The notes: generated from the letters alone by a model not told the origin. Positions 31,068-42,772 are shown, counted from the stretch's first letter. The stretch is 64,000 nt of DNA from Methylobacterium variabile (GCF_001043975.1 NZ_LABY01000102.1:40998-104997), one strand, 5' to 3'. Numbers and translations: made by a program.

Positions 31068-31845
31068 GCGAACACACCTGCGGACGGCGACGGTCCGTCA
31101 CGCCAGCCGGCAACCCAGGACGCGGCGCGCGGTCGAGATCCGTCGCAGCCCCGCACTGGTCGTTGCCCGCTGACGGGCGGCGACAGGTGCTGGTACGGGG
31201 GCATTACGTGTCGCGCAAGCTCACCCAGCGGTAAGATCACGGCGGTCGATCCGCGCCGCCCCGATGCACAGAATCTTTTGCCGTCCTATGCCCGCTTGCT
31301 CCCACTCTCACCCCGCCTCCGCGAGGATTCATTGCGATCTGGTTGACGCGTTTCACATGACGGTCGAGTGCCGGCGTCAACTGGCCGGAATCGTGAATTC
31401 CGGGAGTAACAGATCACCGTGATCTCGACGCGACCACGCGATATCGACGCCCGAACAGCCCGTGATACCGCCGCGCCTTCGAACGGACCCGTTCGGAGGC
31501 GCAAGGCAAGCCCGAACGGGCGCCGGCGCTGATGCGCCGGACGCCTTCGCATCGACGTGTCGATGCGAAGGCGCGAGGGTATGAGACCGCCGATTGCCTC
31601 GGGTGATCACCGTGTGATCGCATCCGCCAGCTCGGATCGGATCTGCTCGGGCGCGCGGAGCGAAGAGGGCCGTGGCGCCGTCGCGTGAGGCGAGCGCAGC
31701 GCTTCCGGTCTCGGGCACTGCCGGTGCCGGTTCCGACGGGCAGCGCGCCCTTGAGAAGACCTCATCAAGGCCGGCGGCCTCGGGCCGAGCCTGCGTCACG
31801 CTCCGCGGCCGGGCGCGAAGCCCGCCGCCCGGCCCCGTGCTCCGG
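31068..31845. other. 778-nt intergenic region without a convincing gene
   Basis: Lies between the aldolase gene and the poly-HAMP kinase gene, both on the minus strand. Open frames here lack protein-like composition, RBS or recognisable domains. The part near 31068-31350 should hold the kinase promoter. The only clear structure is the perfect palindrome at 31542-31573. Confidence 0.5.
31542..31573. terminator. Perfect 15-bp inverted repeat, terminator or operator
   Basis: CGCCTTCGCATCGAC at 31542-31556 and its exact complement at 31559-31573 are separated by two bases. As RNA it forms a stem of about 14 bp with a 4-nt loop. It lies 273 nt downstream of the aldolase stop and about 475 nt upstream of the kinase start. 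No T-run follows, so it could end aldolase readthrough or be a dimeric operator. Confidence 0.5.
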
Positions 31846-32742
31846 CTATCTCAGCTTGTTCACCGATGCCGCGTAGATCTGGTCGATGGCCGCTGCGAGC
31901 GCCGCGTCGAACGCCTCGTCGCTCATGTCGGCCGTCAGACCTTCGGTCAGGGCGCGCGAGAAGCTCGCGACCATGCCGTGGTTGGCGGCGAGCCGCGCGC
32001 AGGCCTCGTCGCGCGTGTAGCCACCCGACAGGGCCACCACGCGGGCCACCCGGGGATGGCGGGTCAGCGGTGCGTAGAGGTCCGTGACCTCGGGCAGGGT
32101 GAGCTTCAGCATCACCCGCCGTCCCTCGGGCAGGGCGTCGAGCCTGCGGGTCAGTTCGGCGAGGAGGATCGCCTCCGCGCCGGGCTTGTCGAGGCTCGTG
32201 ATCGAGACTTCCGGCTCGATGATCGGCATGAGCCCGTGCGCGGCGATCCGCTCGGCCACCTCGAACTGCTGCTCCACCACCGCTGCAATCCCGTGATCGG
32301 ACGGCGCGCTGATGACCGAGCGCATCTTCGTGCCGAACACGCCGAGCCCGACGGCGCGCCTCAGGAGCGCGTCGAGGTCCGGCATCGGCTTCATCAGGCT
32401 GACCCCGTCCTCCTGCGGGGCGAGGCCCTTGTCGACCTTGAGGAACGGGACGATCCCGCGCTCCTGCCAGAGGTAGGTCGGGACGGGCCTGCCCATTGCG
32501 GAGCCGTCCATCGTGCCCTCGAACAGGATGGTGCCCATGACCTTGCCGCCCGTGAAGGCGGGCGAGGTCATGATCCGCACCCGCATCGCGTGCATCAGCG
32601 CGAACATCTCGCCCTCGTCGCCGTAGGCGGTGTCGGGAATGCCGTACGCGCGCAGCGCGCCCGGCGTCGACCCGCCGCTCTGGTCGAGCGCCGCGATGAA
32701 GCCGTCCGCCGCGATCCGCACTGCCATCTCGTTCTCGGTCAT
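31846..32742 (-). CDS. fda: Class I fructose-bisphosphate aldolase
   Basis: Cleaves fructose 1,6-bisphosphate to dihydroxyacetone phosphate and glyceraldehyde 3-phosphate through a Schiff base, without metal. The 298 residues follow the bacterial class I (FdaB-like) pattern throughout: GFIAALDQSGGSTPGALRAYG, VVPFLKVDKGL-type stretch, FGTKMRSVI, IIEPEVSI, MLKLTLPEVTDLY with the expected Schiff-base lysine, and VVALSGGYTRDEA. The start ATG at 32742 has an excellent GGAGGTGAGAG site 4-5 nt upstream; a GTG three codons earlier lies inside that site and is unlikely. It stands apart from other glycolytic genes. Confidence 0.93.
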   Translation of the reverse strand: MTENEMAVRIAADGFIAALDQSGGSTPGALRAYGIPDTAYGDEGEMFALMHAMRVRIMTSPAFTGGKVMGTILFEGTMDGSAMGRPVPTYLWQERGIVPFLKVDKGLAPQEDGVSLMKPMPDLDALLRRAVGLGVFGTKMRSVISAPSDHGIAAVVEQQFEVAERIAAHGLMPIIEPEVSITSLDKPGAEAILLAELTRRLDALPEGRRVMLKLTLPEVTDLYAPLTRHPRVARVVALSGGYTRDEACARLAANHGMVASFSRALTEGLTADMSDEAFDAALAAAIDQIYAASVNKLR

Positions 32743-32850
32743 GGCTCTCACCTCCGCGACGGAGCGCGCCGCCGATTGCCCAACGCGCCAGCCCTGGTTT
32801 CCGGCCCGACCGCCTCGTCAAGGACGAGGGCCGTCACGCGGCGCAGGGCG

Positions 32851-35136
<2,286 letters not shown>

Positions 35137-35364
35137 CCAGTGCCGAACAACATCTCGTTGCTGCACCTGCCGGCGTCGTCTCCGGAGCTGAACCCGATGG
35201 AGCCGGTCTGGCAGTACCTGCGCCAGAACACGCTCGCCAACCGGGTGTTCCGGGCCTACCAGCAGATCGTCGACGCCTGCTGCGACGCCTGGACCTTCTT
35301 CTCCAACGACACAGACCTCGTCACCTCTGTCTCCTCGCGAGACTGGGCACAGGTCAAAATCTAG
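35137..35364 (+). pseudogene. IS630-family transposase, C-terminal remnant
   Basis: About 75 codons ending at a TAG encode VPNNISLLHLPASSPELNPM followed by EPVWQYLRQNTLANRVF, the C-terminal end of the IS630/DDE_3 transposase catalytic domain. The ELNPME motif holds the third acidic catalytic residue. The N-terminal HTH and the first two aspartates are absent; upstream sequence is unrelated. It is therefore a dead fragment. No terminal inverted repeats or target duplication were recognised around it. Confidence 0.8.
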
Positions 35365-35492
35365 GGCCGCTGGTCTCAGAGTTGCACGGCTCAGGCCTGA
35401 TTGAACCTTCCAAATGCGTCAGCGCAGCGGCGGGCGCTCGGTTCGCAAAGAGATAGGGAGCGAGAGGGCACGCCGCGCGTCTGGCCGCCCGC

Positions 35493-36383
35493 TCAGTTGA
35501 GCAGGCGGTTGGCGCGCAGCCGCGACACGGCCAGGTCGACGAAGGTCCGCACCTTCGCCGGCGCCTGCCGCCCCTCGGGGTACACGACGTGGATCGGCAG
35601 CGGCGGCTCCTCGTACTCGGCGAGCACGACCTGCAGCCGGTCCTCCAGCAGGGCGGGCCCGATCTGGTAGTGCAGCACCCGCGTCAGGCCCCAGCCCGCC
35701 AGCGCCGCGGCGATGCCGGCCTCGTTGGTGTTGCTCATCAGGGCGGGATGGACCGTCACGCGCTGGTCCTGCGCGAAGCGCCACTCCGTCGAGGCCCAGG
35801 CGCCCGTCGACATGGCGATGCGGTGGTCCCTCAGGTCCTGCGGGGTCTGCGGGACGCCGTGGCGCTCGAAGTAGGCCGGCGAGCCGCAGACGACGCGGCG
35901 CACCGAGCCGACCCTGGCGGCCGTCAGGCCGGAATCCGACAGGTGGCCGATGCGCACGGCGACGTCGATGCCCTCCTCGACGATGTTGACCTGCCGGTCG
36001 ACGAACAGCGTCCGCGCCGCCATGGTCGGGTAGGCGTCGAGGTAGTCGGTCACGATCGGCAGCACGTGGATCTGGCCGAACAGGAGCGAGGCGGTCACCG
36101 CCAGCGTGCCGGACGGCGTCGCGTAGGAGCCGGCGGCCGCGGCCTCGGCCTCGACGATGTCGGCCAGGATGCGCCGGCAATCCTCGTAGTAGCGGCCGCC
36201 GGCCTCCGTGAGCTTCACGGAGCGCGTGGTGCGCACGAACAGGCGGGCGCCGATGGCCTCCTCGAGGGCCGCTACCGCGCGCGTCACGGCCGGCGGGCTC
36301 ATGTGCATCAGGCGCGCGGTCTCGGCGAAGCTCGCCGTCTCCGCGACCTTCGCGAAGATGCGCATGGCCTGCCAGCGGTCCAT
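35493..36383 (-). CDS. LysR-family transcriptional regulator
   Basis: A 296-residue regulator of the group usually found beside efflux, quinone or oxidoreductase genes. Residues 1-60 hold the HTH (MRIFAKVAETASFAETARLMHMSPPAVTRAVAALEEAIGARLF). The effector domain includes GTLAVTASLLFGQIHVLPIV and EAGIAAALAGWGLTRVLHYQ. The NTF2-like gene lies upstream on the same strand; no divergent target is adjacent on the other side, where only the IS630 scrap is found. The regulated genes cannot be named. Confidence 0.88.
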   Translation of the reverse strand: MDRWQAMRIFAKVAETASFAETARLMHMSPPAVTRAVAALEEAIGARLFVRTTRSVKLTEAGGRYYEDCRRILADIVEAEAAAAGSYATPSGTLAVTASLLFGQIHVLPIVTDYLDAYPTMAARTLFVDRQVNIVEEGIDVAVRIGHLSDSGLTAARVGSVRRVVCGSPAYFERHGVPQTPQDLRDHRIAMSTGAWASTEWRFAQDQRVTVHPALMSNTNEAGIAAALAGWGLTRVLHYQIGPALLEDRLQVVLAEYEEPPLPIHVVYPEGRQAPAKVRTFVDLAVSRLRANRLLN

Positions 36384-36508
36384 GACCTCCCCCCTCCGTC
36401 CCGGCCCGTCGACCGCGACGCTTACAGCGGTTCACGGGATCGCGCCGCGAGCCCGTGGCCGGATGGTAAACCGGGGCGGGACCGGCCACCCCGAAGCGCC
36501 GGGACCGA

Positions 36509-36973
36509 TCAGAAGCCGAAATGGCTGAGACCAGGATGGTCGTCTGGCCGGCGCCCGAGCGGCCAGCGGAACCGGCGCTCCGCCTCGCGGATCGGGTGCT
36601 CGTTGATGCTCGAGTGCCGGGTGCGCATCAGCCCGTCCCCGGCGAACTCCCAGTTCTCGTTGCCATAGGCCCGGAACCACTGGCCGCTGTCGTCGTGGTA
36701 CTCGTAGGCGTAGCGCACCGCGATGCGGTTGCCGGCGAAGGCCCAGAGCTCCTTGATCAGCCGGTAGTCGAGCTCGCGGTTCCACTTGCGGGTCAGGAAG
36801 GCCTCGACCGCCTCCCGGCCGGTCAGGAACTCGACGCGATTTCGCCAGCGGGTGTCGGTCGTGTAGGCCAGGGCGACCTTGGCGGGGTCGCGGCTGTTCC
36901 AGCCGTCCTCGGCCAGGCGGACCTTCTCGATCGCGCTCTCCTCGGTGAACGGCGGCAGCGGGGGACGGGTCAT
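36509..36973 (-). CDS. NTF2-like/SnoaL-type protein of the DUF1348 family
   Basis: A 154-residue cytosolic protein. It starts [39 protein letters not shown] and contains [63 protein letters not shown] and a conserved tail ending [21 protein letters not shown], all hallmarks of DUF1348. The family has a cone-shaped alpha+beta fold but no established reaction. The start at 36973 has GAGGAG about 6 nt upstream. It may be co-transcribed with the LysR gene 125 nt downstream. Confidence 0.88.
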   Translation of the reverse strand: MTRPPLPPFTEESAIEKVRLAEDGWNSRDPAKVALAYTTDTRWRNRVEFLTGREAVEAFLTRKWNRELDYRLIKELWAFAGNRIAVRYAYEYHDDSGQWFRAYGNENWEFAGDGLMRTRHSSINEHPIREAERRFRWPLGRRPDDHPGLSHFGF

Positions 36974-37176
36974 CGGCTTCTCCTCGGGGCCGGGGAACGA
37001 CGGACAGGAAAGGGGAGGGCGGCGGCGACGTCTACCGCTCATACCTCCGCGCTCTGCCATGGGCACGTCGATGACCAGGCGCTCGATGCATCAGCGCCTG
37101 GCGCCTGCGGCGCAGACCCGGGCCGTGATCGCCGGTGATCGAGCCTCGGGCGCGGGACGACCGGGCTGTCCTCCGC

Positions 37177-38655
37177 TCAGGTCCCGCAGAATGTCCGGTA
37201 GCCGACGCCGCCGCCTTCCGGCGCCTCGGCGTAGTGCGCGTGGGCCGGCTGATCGTCGTAGGGGCGGGAGAGCACCGTCAGGAGTTCCTCGAACGGCGTG
37301 AGATCGTCCCGCTCGACGGCCGCCTCGATCATCGCCTCGACGCGGTGGTTGCGCGGGATGAAGGCCGGGTTGACGGCACGCATCGCCGCCGCTCGCGAGG
37401 CGGCATCCCCCGGCTCCTCTGCCAGACGGTCCCGCCACCGGACGGCCCAGGAATCGAAGGCGGTCGGATCGACGAAGAGCCGGCGCACCGCCTCGTCGGC
37501 CGTCGGGTCCTCGGCGGCCCTGGCGAGATTCCGGAACGTCAGCGTGAAGTCGGCCTGGTTCTCGGCCATCCGCTTCAGGAGGTCTCCGGCGAGGGCCGGA
37601 TCTCCCTCCCGCACGGCGGCAAGGCCCAGCTTGCGGTTGAGGCCTCCGTGGAAGTCGGCCTCGAAGAGCGGCCCGAAGCGGCCGAGCACGTCTTCGGCCT
37701 CGGCCACGGCGGCCGGCGTGTCGGCGTTCAGGAGCGGCAGGAAGGCCTCCGCCAGGCGGCTCAGGTTCCACAGCGCGATCTGCGGCTGGGCGCCGTAGGC
37801 GTAGCGGCCGTGCTGGTCGATGGAGCTGAACACGGTCCCGGGATCATAGGCGTCCATGAAGGCGCAGGGGCCGTAATCGATCGTCTCGCCGGCGATCGAC
37901 ATGTTGTCGGTGTTCATCACGCCGTGGATGAAGCCGACGAGCAGCCATCGTGCGACGAGCTCGGCCTGGCGGGCGACGATCTGGGCCAGGAGCGCGGCGT
38001 AGGGCTTCTCGGCCGCCGCGGCCTCCGGGTAGTGCCGGGTCAGGACGTGGTCGGCCAGGGCGCGCAGGCGCTCGACGTCGTTGCGCGCGGCGAAGAACTG
38101 GAAGGTTCCGACCCGGACATGGCTGCTGGCGACGCGGGTGAGCACCGCACCGGGGAGCAGGGTGTCGCGGATGACCGTCTCGCCGGTCGCGACGGCGGCG
38201 AGGGCCCGGGTCGTCGGGATGCCCAGGGCCGCCATGGCCTCGCTCACCAGGTACTCGCGCAGCACCGGGCCGAGGGCCGCGCGCCCGTCGCCACGGCGCG
38301 AGAACGGCGTCGGGCCCGAGCCCTTCAGCTGGATGTCGCGACGCCGGCCATCCCGGCCGACGACCTCTCCGAGCAGGATGGCGCGCCCGTCGCCGAGCTG
38401 CGGAACGAAGTGCCCGAACTGGTGGCCGGCATAGGCCGTGGCGATCGGCTCGGATCCCTCGGCGAGTCGGTTCCCGGCCAGGATCTCGGCGCCCTCAGGG
38501 CTCGCGAGCTGGTCCGGGTCGAGGCCGAGTTCCAGCGCGAGCGGGCGATTCAGGCGGATCAGCCTCGGCCTGGCGACGGGCGTCGGCGCCGTGGGGGCGA
38601 AGAAGCCTTGCGGCAGGCGGGCGTAGCTGTTGTCGAACGGGATCCGAAGCGTCAT
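37177..38655 (-). CDS. selO: Protein adenylyltransferase SelO (YdiU/UPF0061)
   Basis: Pseudokinase-fold enzyme that transfers AMP from ATP to Ser/Thr/Tyr of target proteins, linked to redox stress. The 492 residues contain [67 protein letters not shown] with the active-site Asn/Asp and [13 protein letters not shown]. It ends YRTFCGT, where the penultimate region keeps the conserved cysteine that is selenocysteine in some eukaryotic members. The start at 38655 ([11 protein letters not shown]) matches the family; the frame is open further upstream but not protein-like. It appears to be a single-gene unit. Confidence 0.93.
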   Translation of the reverse strand: MTLRIPFDNSYARLPQGFFAPTAPTPVARPRLIRLNRPLALELGLDPDQLASPEGAEILAGNRLAEGSEPIATAYAGHQFGHFVPQLGDGRAILLGEVVGRDGRRRDIQLKGSGPTPFSRRGDGRAALGPVLREYLVSEAMAALGIPTTRALAAVATGETVIRDTLLPGAVLTRVASSHVRVGTFQFFAARNDVERLRALADHVLTRHYPEAAAAEKPYAALLAQIVARQAELVARWLLVGFIHGVMNTDNMSIAGETIDYGPCAFMDAYDPGTVFSSIDQHGRYAYGAQPQIALWNLSRLAEAFLPLLNADTPAAVAEAEDVLGRFGPLFEADFHGGLNRKLGLAAVREGDPALAGDLLKRMAENQADFTLTFRNLARAAEDPTADEAVRRLFVDPTAFDSWAVRWRDRLAEEPGDAASRAAAMRAVNPAFIPRNHRVEAMIEAAVERDDLTPFEELLTVLSRPYDDQPAHAHYAEAPEGGGVGYRTFCGT

Positions 38656-39123
38656 GCGCGCACGTGGGTCTGTGAGGACGGTGTAGCAGGCGAACGGTCG
38701 GCGCCGCTTCGGGTTCAAATCCGCGATCGCCGCGTGTGAGAGCAAGGGCGGATGTCGCGCTCCAGCGCCCGCTGCCGGATTCTCCAGTCACGCCCGGCGC
38801 AGTTCCTCGCGCTCGCTCGCCGGCAGGGTGGCGTCAGCCGCAGCGGGCTTCGCCTCCGCGTCCGTCCTGCTGGCCGGCTTCGGCCACCCGGTTGCGGATC
38901 GCGCCCGGCGCGGACCGGCGCGACCATCCGACGGCGGAATGTCGCCCGGAACGGGCTCTCGGCCTGACAACAACACCTCACGCGAGAGCGATCCTGGTGC
39001 CCATCGGAGCAGGCGCAATCCCGCTTGGCCGGCCGCGCACGCGCCGCCCCGTCGGGCGCGAGGGCGGTGCCGCCCCCGACACAAGGGGGCGGCTGTCCGG
39101 CCCCGCACCCGGGCGGCGGGCCG
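38656..39123. other. 468-nt intergenic region, nothing recognised
   Basis: Separates selO from the upstream isochorismatase-family gene, both minus strand. Several short open frames exist on both strands but are arginine/alanine/proline-rich with no domain or RBS. A GGTTCAAATCC string near 38711 resembles a tRNA T-loop but has no matching stem. The selO promoter is presumably here. Confidence 0.45.
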
Positions 39124-39771
39124 TCAGGCGCCCGGGGCCGCCTGCGGGATCGCGCCCCGGACCGCGCCGTAGCTCGTCATCAGGTTGCGGTAGTCCGGGA
39201 TATGGTCGCCGAGCAGCGTCGCCAGCCCCTCGACGTCGCGGCGCCAGTCGCGGTGCAGCTCGCAGGCGACAGCGAACCAGTTCACCAGCTGCACGCCGGC
39301 GGCCGACATCCGGTTCCAGGCCCCGTCGCGCACCACCGGGTTGAAGGTGCCCGACGCGTCCGTGACGGCGAACACCTCGTAGCCTTCCGCGATGGCCGAC
39401 AGGGCGACGAAGGCGACGCAGACCTCGGTGACGACGCCTGCGATGATGAGTTGCTTGCGCCCCGTGGCCTTCACGGCGGCGACGAAGTCGGGATTGTCCC
39501 AGGCGTTGATCTGGCCGGGCCGGGCGATGAACGGCGCGTCCGGGAACTTGGCCTTCAGCTCCGGCATGATCGGGCCGTTCGGGCCATCCTCGAAGCTGGT
39601 GGTGAGGATGGTCGGAAGCTTGAAGTAGGCGGCGAGGTCGGCGACGGCGAGCACGTTGTTCTTGAAGCGATCGGGATCGAAGTCGCGCACGAGCGACATC
39701 AGGCCGGCCTGGTGATCGACGAGCAGGACGACGGCCTGGTCGAGGTCGAGGCGATTGTAGGGCTTGGTCAT
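39124..39771 (-). CDS. Isochorismatase-family hydrolase (YcaC-like)
   Basis: A 215-residue cysteine hydrolase with the family triad: Asp19 in VVLLVDHQAG, Lys106 in GRKQLIIAG and Cys118 in GVVTEVCVAFVALSAIAEGYEVF, with the cis-peptide-forming VVTEVC stretch. YcaC-like members hydrolyse amides or related bonds, but physiological substrates are mostly unknown. The ATG at 39771 has GGAG 7 nt upstream; an ATG four codons earlier is less well placed. An operator-like repeat lies about 80-100 nt upstream at 39851-39872. No co-transcribed partner is obvious. Confidence 0.88.
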   Translation of the reverse strand: MTKPYNRLDLDQAVVLLVDHQAGLMSLVRDFDPDRFKNNVLAVADLAAYFKLPTILTTSFEDGPNGPIMPELKAKFPDAPFIARPGQINAWDNPDFVAAVKATGRKQLIIAGVVTEVCVAFVALSAIAEGYEVFAVTDASGTFNPVVRDGAWNRMSAAGVQLVNWFAVACELHRDWRRDVEGLATLLGDHIPDYRNLMTSYGAVRGAIPQAAPGA

Positions 39772-39850
39772 CGTCGTCTCCATCGTTGCGCCCGGTGCGG
39801 CGCGGTGTCGATGGAGAGAGTGTGCCGGCGGCTCCTCGGTCTGAAAACAG

Positions 39851-39872
39851 AAACGATGGAAAACGATCGTTT
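39851..39872. promoter_or_regulatory. Operator-like repeat upstream of the isochorismatase-family gene
   Basis: AAACGAT occurs at 39851-39857 and again at 39861-39867, a 10-bp step, and the second copy forms the perfect 12-bp palindrome AAACGATCGTTT (39861-39872). The A/T-rich block stands out from its GC-rich surroundings. It lies between the hydrolase gene (minus) and the K+ channel gene (plus, 254 nt away), so it more likely serves the hydrolase. The regulator is unknown. Confidence 0.45.
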
Positions 39873-40125
39873 CCAGGAATGTGATTGCCTGGACGCAGCG
39901 AACGCGACCTTCGCGCCTTGCTCGCGGCGCCGGTGGGATCGACGCGCGAGGCGTGGGCCGCTCGGCCCCTGGACGACACGGTCACAGCCTGCCCATCCTC
40001 CCCATCCTCGCGGCTGCGCGCGACGATGCCGGCGCCTGGCCCGAACGGCGCGCGCCCTTTGCGTCGTGCGTCCGCGCGCCACTTATGCCTGGGCTCGCGG
40101 AGAGCGATTGGAAGCCTGCTTGCGC

Positions 40126-40896
40126 ATGACGGGCCTGAAGCAGAGGGTGCAGGATCTCTACGAGGGGAACAGCGACCGCGCGCACCGATTCCGGTACGGC
40201 CTGCTCGCCTTCGATCTGGCCACCCTCCTGTTCATCATCCTGTCGTCGTTCATGCCCCGCCAGCCGCTGGTCGAGGGCATCGACGTCCTGATCGGCGTCG
40301 CGGTGGCCAGCGACTTCCTCTCGCGCCTGGCGATCTGCCCACGCCCGGGCCGGGAGTTCCTGCGGCCGACGACCTGGGCGGACCTGGCCGCCATCGCGTC
40401 CTTCCTGGCCCCCATCGTCGGCGAGGGCGCCGGCTTCCTGCGCATCCTGCGCACGCTGCGGCTGTTGCGGACCTACCAGCTGCTCGACAGCCTGCGCGCG
40501 GACTTCCCGGTCTTCCGCCGCAACGAGGAGGTCATCATCGCGCTGGTGAACCTCGTGGTGTTCATCTTCGTGATGACCGGCATCGTCTACGCGACGCAGC
40601 ACCGGACGAACCCGGCAATCGGCAACTACGTCGACGCGCTCTACTTCACGGTCACCTCGCTGACGACGACGGGCTACGGCGACGTCACCCTGCAGGGCAC
40701 TGGCGGGCGGCTGATCTCGGTCGTGGTGATGATCTGCGGCGTGACGCTGTTCCTGCGCCTCGCCCAGGTCCTGTTCCGGCCCTACAAGGTGCGCTTCCCG
40801 TGTCCGACCTGCGGGTTGCAGCGTCACGAGCCGGATGCGGTCCACTGCAAGGCCTGCGGCACCCTGCTGAACATCCCCGACGAGGGCTCCGACTGA
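40126..40896 (+). CDS. Voltage-sensor-like potassium channel with C-terminal zinc ribbon
   Basis: A 256-residue ion channel of the voltage-gated superfamily. Helices S1-S4 span about residues 25-120; S4 carries arginines every third position (106, 109, 112, 115). S5 is near 136-156, and the pore loop has the K+ filter TTTGYGDV at 180-187, followed by S6 to about 218. The tail holds four cysteines, C226-P-T-C229 and C241-K-A-C244, spaced as a zinc ribbon with DAVHCKACG typical of rubredoxin-like zinc knuckles. That tail replaces the usual RCK or cyclic-nucleotide domain. The start ATG at 40126 precedes TGLKQRVQDLYEG. It is followed by a DUF421 membrane protein gene. Confidence 0.88.
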   Translation: MTGLKQRVQDLYEGNSDRAHRFRYGLLAFDLATLLFIILSSFMPRQPLVEGIDVLIGVAVASDFLSRLAICPRPGREFLRPTTWADLAAIASFLAPIVGEGAGFLRILRTLRLLRTYQLLDSLRADFPVFRRNEEVIIALVNLVVFIFVMTGIVYATQHRTNPAIGNYVDALYFTVTSLTTTGYGDVTLQGTGGRLISVVVMICGVTLFLRLAQVLFRPYKVRFPCPTCGLQRHEPDAVHCKACGTLLNIPDEGSD

Positions 40897-41067
40897 AGCC
40901 GCGCCCGGGAACGCCCGCGCCGCCGGGGCGAGGCGGCGCGCCACTGAGACGCAAGGGCCGGGCTTTGCACGCGACCGCTCCGTGACGCGTTCCTCACCGG
41001 ATCGGAGCCCGTCCCGAGCGCCCGGCGGCGCGGGTGGCGGGATGAGGCGAGCGATGCGGAGGTCTGG

Positions 41068-41595
41068 ATGCCCGATTGGCGAACGCTGTTCGTGCCGGAG
41101 CACTCCCTGCTGGAGATCGCCCTGCGCGGCTCGATCATGTACCTGGTCCTGTTCCTCGTCATGCGGTTCGTCATGCAGCGTCAGGCCGGCGCCGTGAGCC
41201 TGGCCGACCTGCTGGTCATCGTGCTGATCGCGGACGTCTCGCAGAACGCATTCTCGAACGAGTACAAGTCGCTGACGGAGGGCGTCCTGCTCGTCCTGAC
41301 CATCGTCGGCTGGAACTACGCCATCGACTGGCTCGCCTTCCGCTTCCCGGCCTTCGAGCGCCTCATCACGCCCAAGCGCCTGCCGCTCGTCGTCGACGGC
41401 CGCGTCTGCTGGCGGAACATGCGCCGGCAGATGATCACCCATGCCGAGCTGATGAGCCAGCTGCGCCAGCAGGGCATCGACGATCCGGCCCTCGTGCGGG
41501 TCGCCTCGCTGGAGGGGGACGGGAGCATCAGCGTCATCCGCCGCGACGGCGGGGATCCCGACGGCAAGCCCGAGGATCGCCGCGTGGTCGCCTGA
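41068..41595 (+). CDS. DUF421 membrane protein (YetF-like)
   Basis: A 175-residue inner-membrane protein. Three hydrophobic segments lie at about residues 18-35, 44-58 and 70-90, followed by a soluble domain with PKRLPLVVDGRVCWRNMRRQMITHAELMSQLRQQGIDDPALVRVASLEGDGSISVI, the DUF421 signature in which RxxMxxxxIxxxEL and EGDGxISVI recur. A good GGAGG site lies 6 nt before the ATG. The molecular role of the family is unknown. Position after a K+ channel gene may hint at envelope or ion homeostasis, which is a guess. Confidence 0.88.
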   Translation: MPDWRTLFVPEHSLLEIALRGSIMYLVLFLVMRFVMQRQAGAVSLADLLVIVLIADVSQNAFSNEYKSLTEGVLLVLTIVGWNYAIDWLAFRFPAFERLITPKRLPLVVDGRVCWRNMRRQMITHAELMSQLRQQGIDDPALVRVASLEGDGSISVIRRDGGDPDGKPEDRRVVA

Positions 41596-41718
41596 GGTTG
41601 CGTGCCGGCCGGGGGCAACTGGCGGCTCCCGGTGCCGCTCGGGCCCGACGACGAGCGGCGCGCCTTCGCCGACCGACTCACCCGTGGGATGATGCGCGAG
41701 CGATCGGGGGAGCACGCC

Positions 41719-42741
41719 ATGGGCTGGTTCGAGCGGCTGACCGGGTTCCGGGAGACGAGCTACGCGCAGACGCAAGAGCGGCTGCATCTGGCCGAGGGCC
41801 GCCTCGTCCGGCCGGACACGGGCGAGAGCTTCGCGGCCGGGACGCTGACGCTGCCGTCACTGGCCGAACTGCGCGCGGCCGCGGCGGCCGCGGCGGCCGC
41901 GAGGCGCCCGGGCCGGCAGCGTCTGTCCATCGTCGAGGGCGACGTGCGCGCCCTGCACCGGGTGCCGGAGAATCGCGGTGCGCTGTTCCAAGTCGCCTCG
42001 CAGTTCAACATGCTCGAGATGGTCGGGCCCGACGTGATGCCGGAGCACGGCGTCGCCGGCTATGCCCACGACCACACGCAGGGACCGGCCTGCGCCATGG
42101 CGGCGGGGGCCGCCACGATCTACCGCAACTACCTCGCGTCCGTGGACGGCCGCATCGGCCAGACGTCCGGGCGGCAGCTCGACGGCCTGGCCGATCTCGG
42201 CGACGCCCTCGCGCGGCGCCTCGGCACCGCGCGCACGGCGCTCTGGACCATGCGCAACGGCTACGCGCTGCCGACGGAGGAGGGCCTGGCGGCCATCGCT
42301 GCGCACCTCCGGGCGGCGAGCGAGGCCGACCTGGACGACCTGCGGGGTTACCTCCGGCTCGGCCTGCACACGGACGTCGAGGTCACCGACGGGCCGGCGC
42401 CGCGCCCGCTGGTCAGCCAGATCTTCTGCTCGGCGCTGCCGGTCGCCTACACACGCCTGTCGCGAGAAGCCTGGGCGCCGTTCGCCCGGCTCGTCCTGGA
42501 GGCGGCCTACGAGGGGACGCTGCTGGCCGGCCTGCTGAACGCGGCGCGCGGCGCGTCGGACCGCGTGCTGCTCACGCGGCTCGGCGGCGGCGCCTTCGGC
42601 AACGCGGAGGCGTGGATCGACGCGGCGATGCTTCGGGCGCTGCGAGTCACGCGCGATGCCGGCCTCGACGTCGTGGTCGTGAGCTATGGCCCCCCATCGC
42701 AAGGGTTGCGGGACCTCGTGCGCCGGTACGAGGCGGACTAG
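41719..42741 (+). CDS. Conserved protein of unknown function, possibly macrodomain-like
   Basis: A 340-residue protein with an alanine-rich helix near residues 52-62. The core reads QFNMLEMVGPDVMPEHGVAGY and then HDHTQGPACAMAAGAATIYRNYL, which resembles a family also known from eukaryotes. The C-terminal part (LLTRLGGGAFGN, WIDAAMLRAL, LDVVVVSYG) recalls macrodomain/poly-ADP-ribose glycohydrolase-like folds, where a glycine-rich loop binds ADP-ribose. That link is pattern recognition, not proof. The ATG at 41719 has GGGGAG 7 nt upstream; earlier in-frame starts are possible. It is downstream of the DUF421 gene by 123 nt. Confidence 0.65.
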   Translation: MGWFERLTGFRETSYAQTQERLHLAEGRLVRPDTGESFAAGTLTLPSLAELRAAAAAAAAARRPGRQRLSIVEGDVRALHRVPENRGALFQVASQFNMLEMVGPDVMPEHGVAGYAHDHTQGPACAMAAGAATIYRNYLASVDGRIGQTSGRQLDGLADLGDALARRLGTARTALWTMRNGYALPTEEGLAAIAAHLRAASEADLDDLRGYLRLGLHTDVEVTDGPAPRPLVSQIFCSALPVAYTRLSREAWAPFARLVLEAAYEGTLLAGLLNAARGASDRVLLTRLGGGAFGNAEAWIDAAMLRALRVTRDAGLDVVVVSYGPPSQGLRDLVRRYEAD

Positions 42742-42772
42742 GCCTGCTCGCGACGTCCCGGACGGACCGGCG

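Noticed and set aside
31377..31799. A 140-codon minus-strand open frame in the aldolase-kinase gap
   Set aside because: Composition is random-like, there is no RBS or domain, and it contains the perfect palindrome at 31542-31573, more consistent with regulatory DNA.
38701..38735. GGTTCAAATCC string resembling a tRNA T-loop
   Set aside because: The flanking bases do not pair into a T-stem, and no anticodon or acceptor stem can be built upstream.
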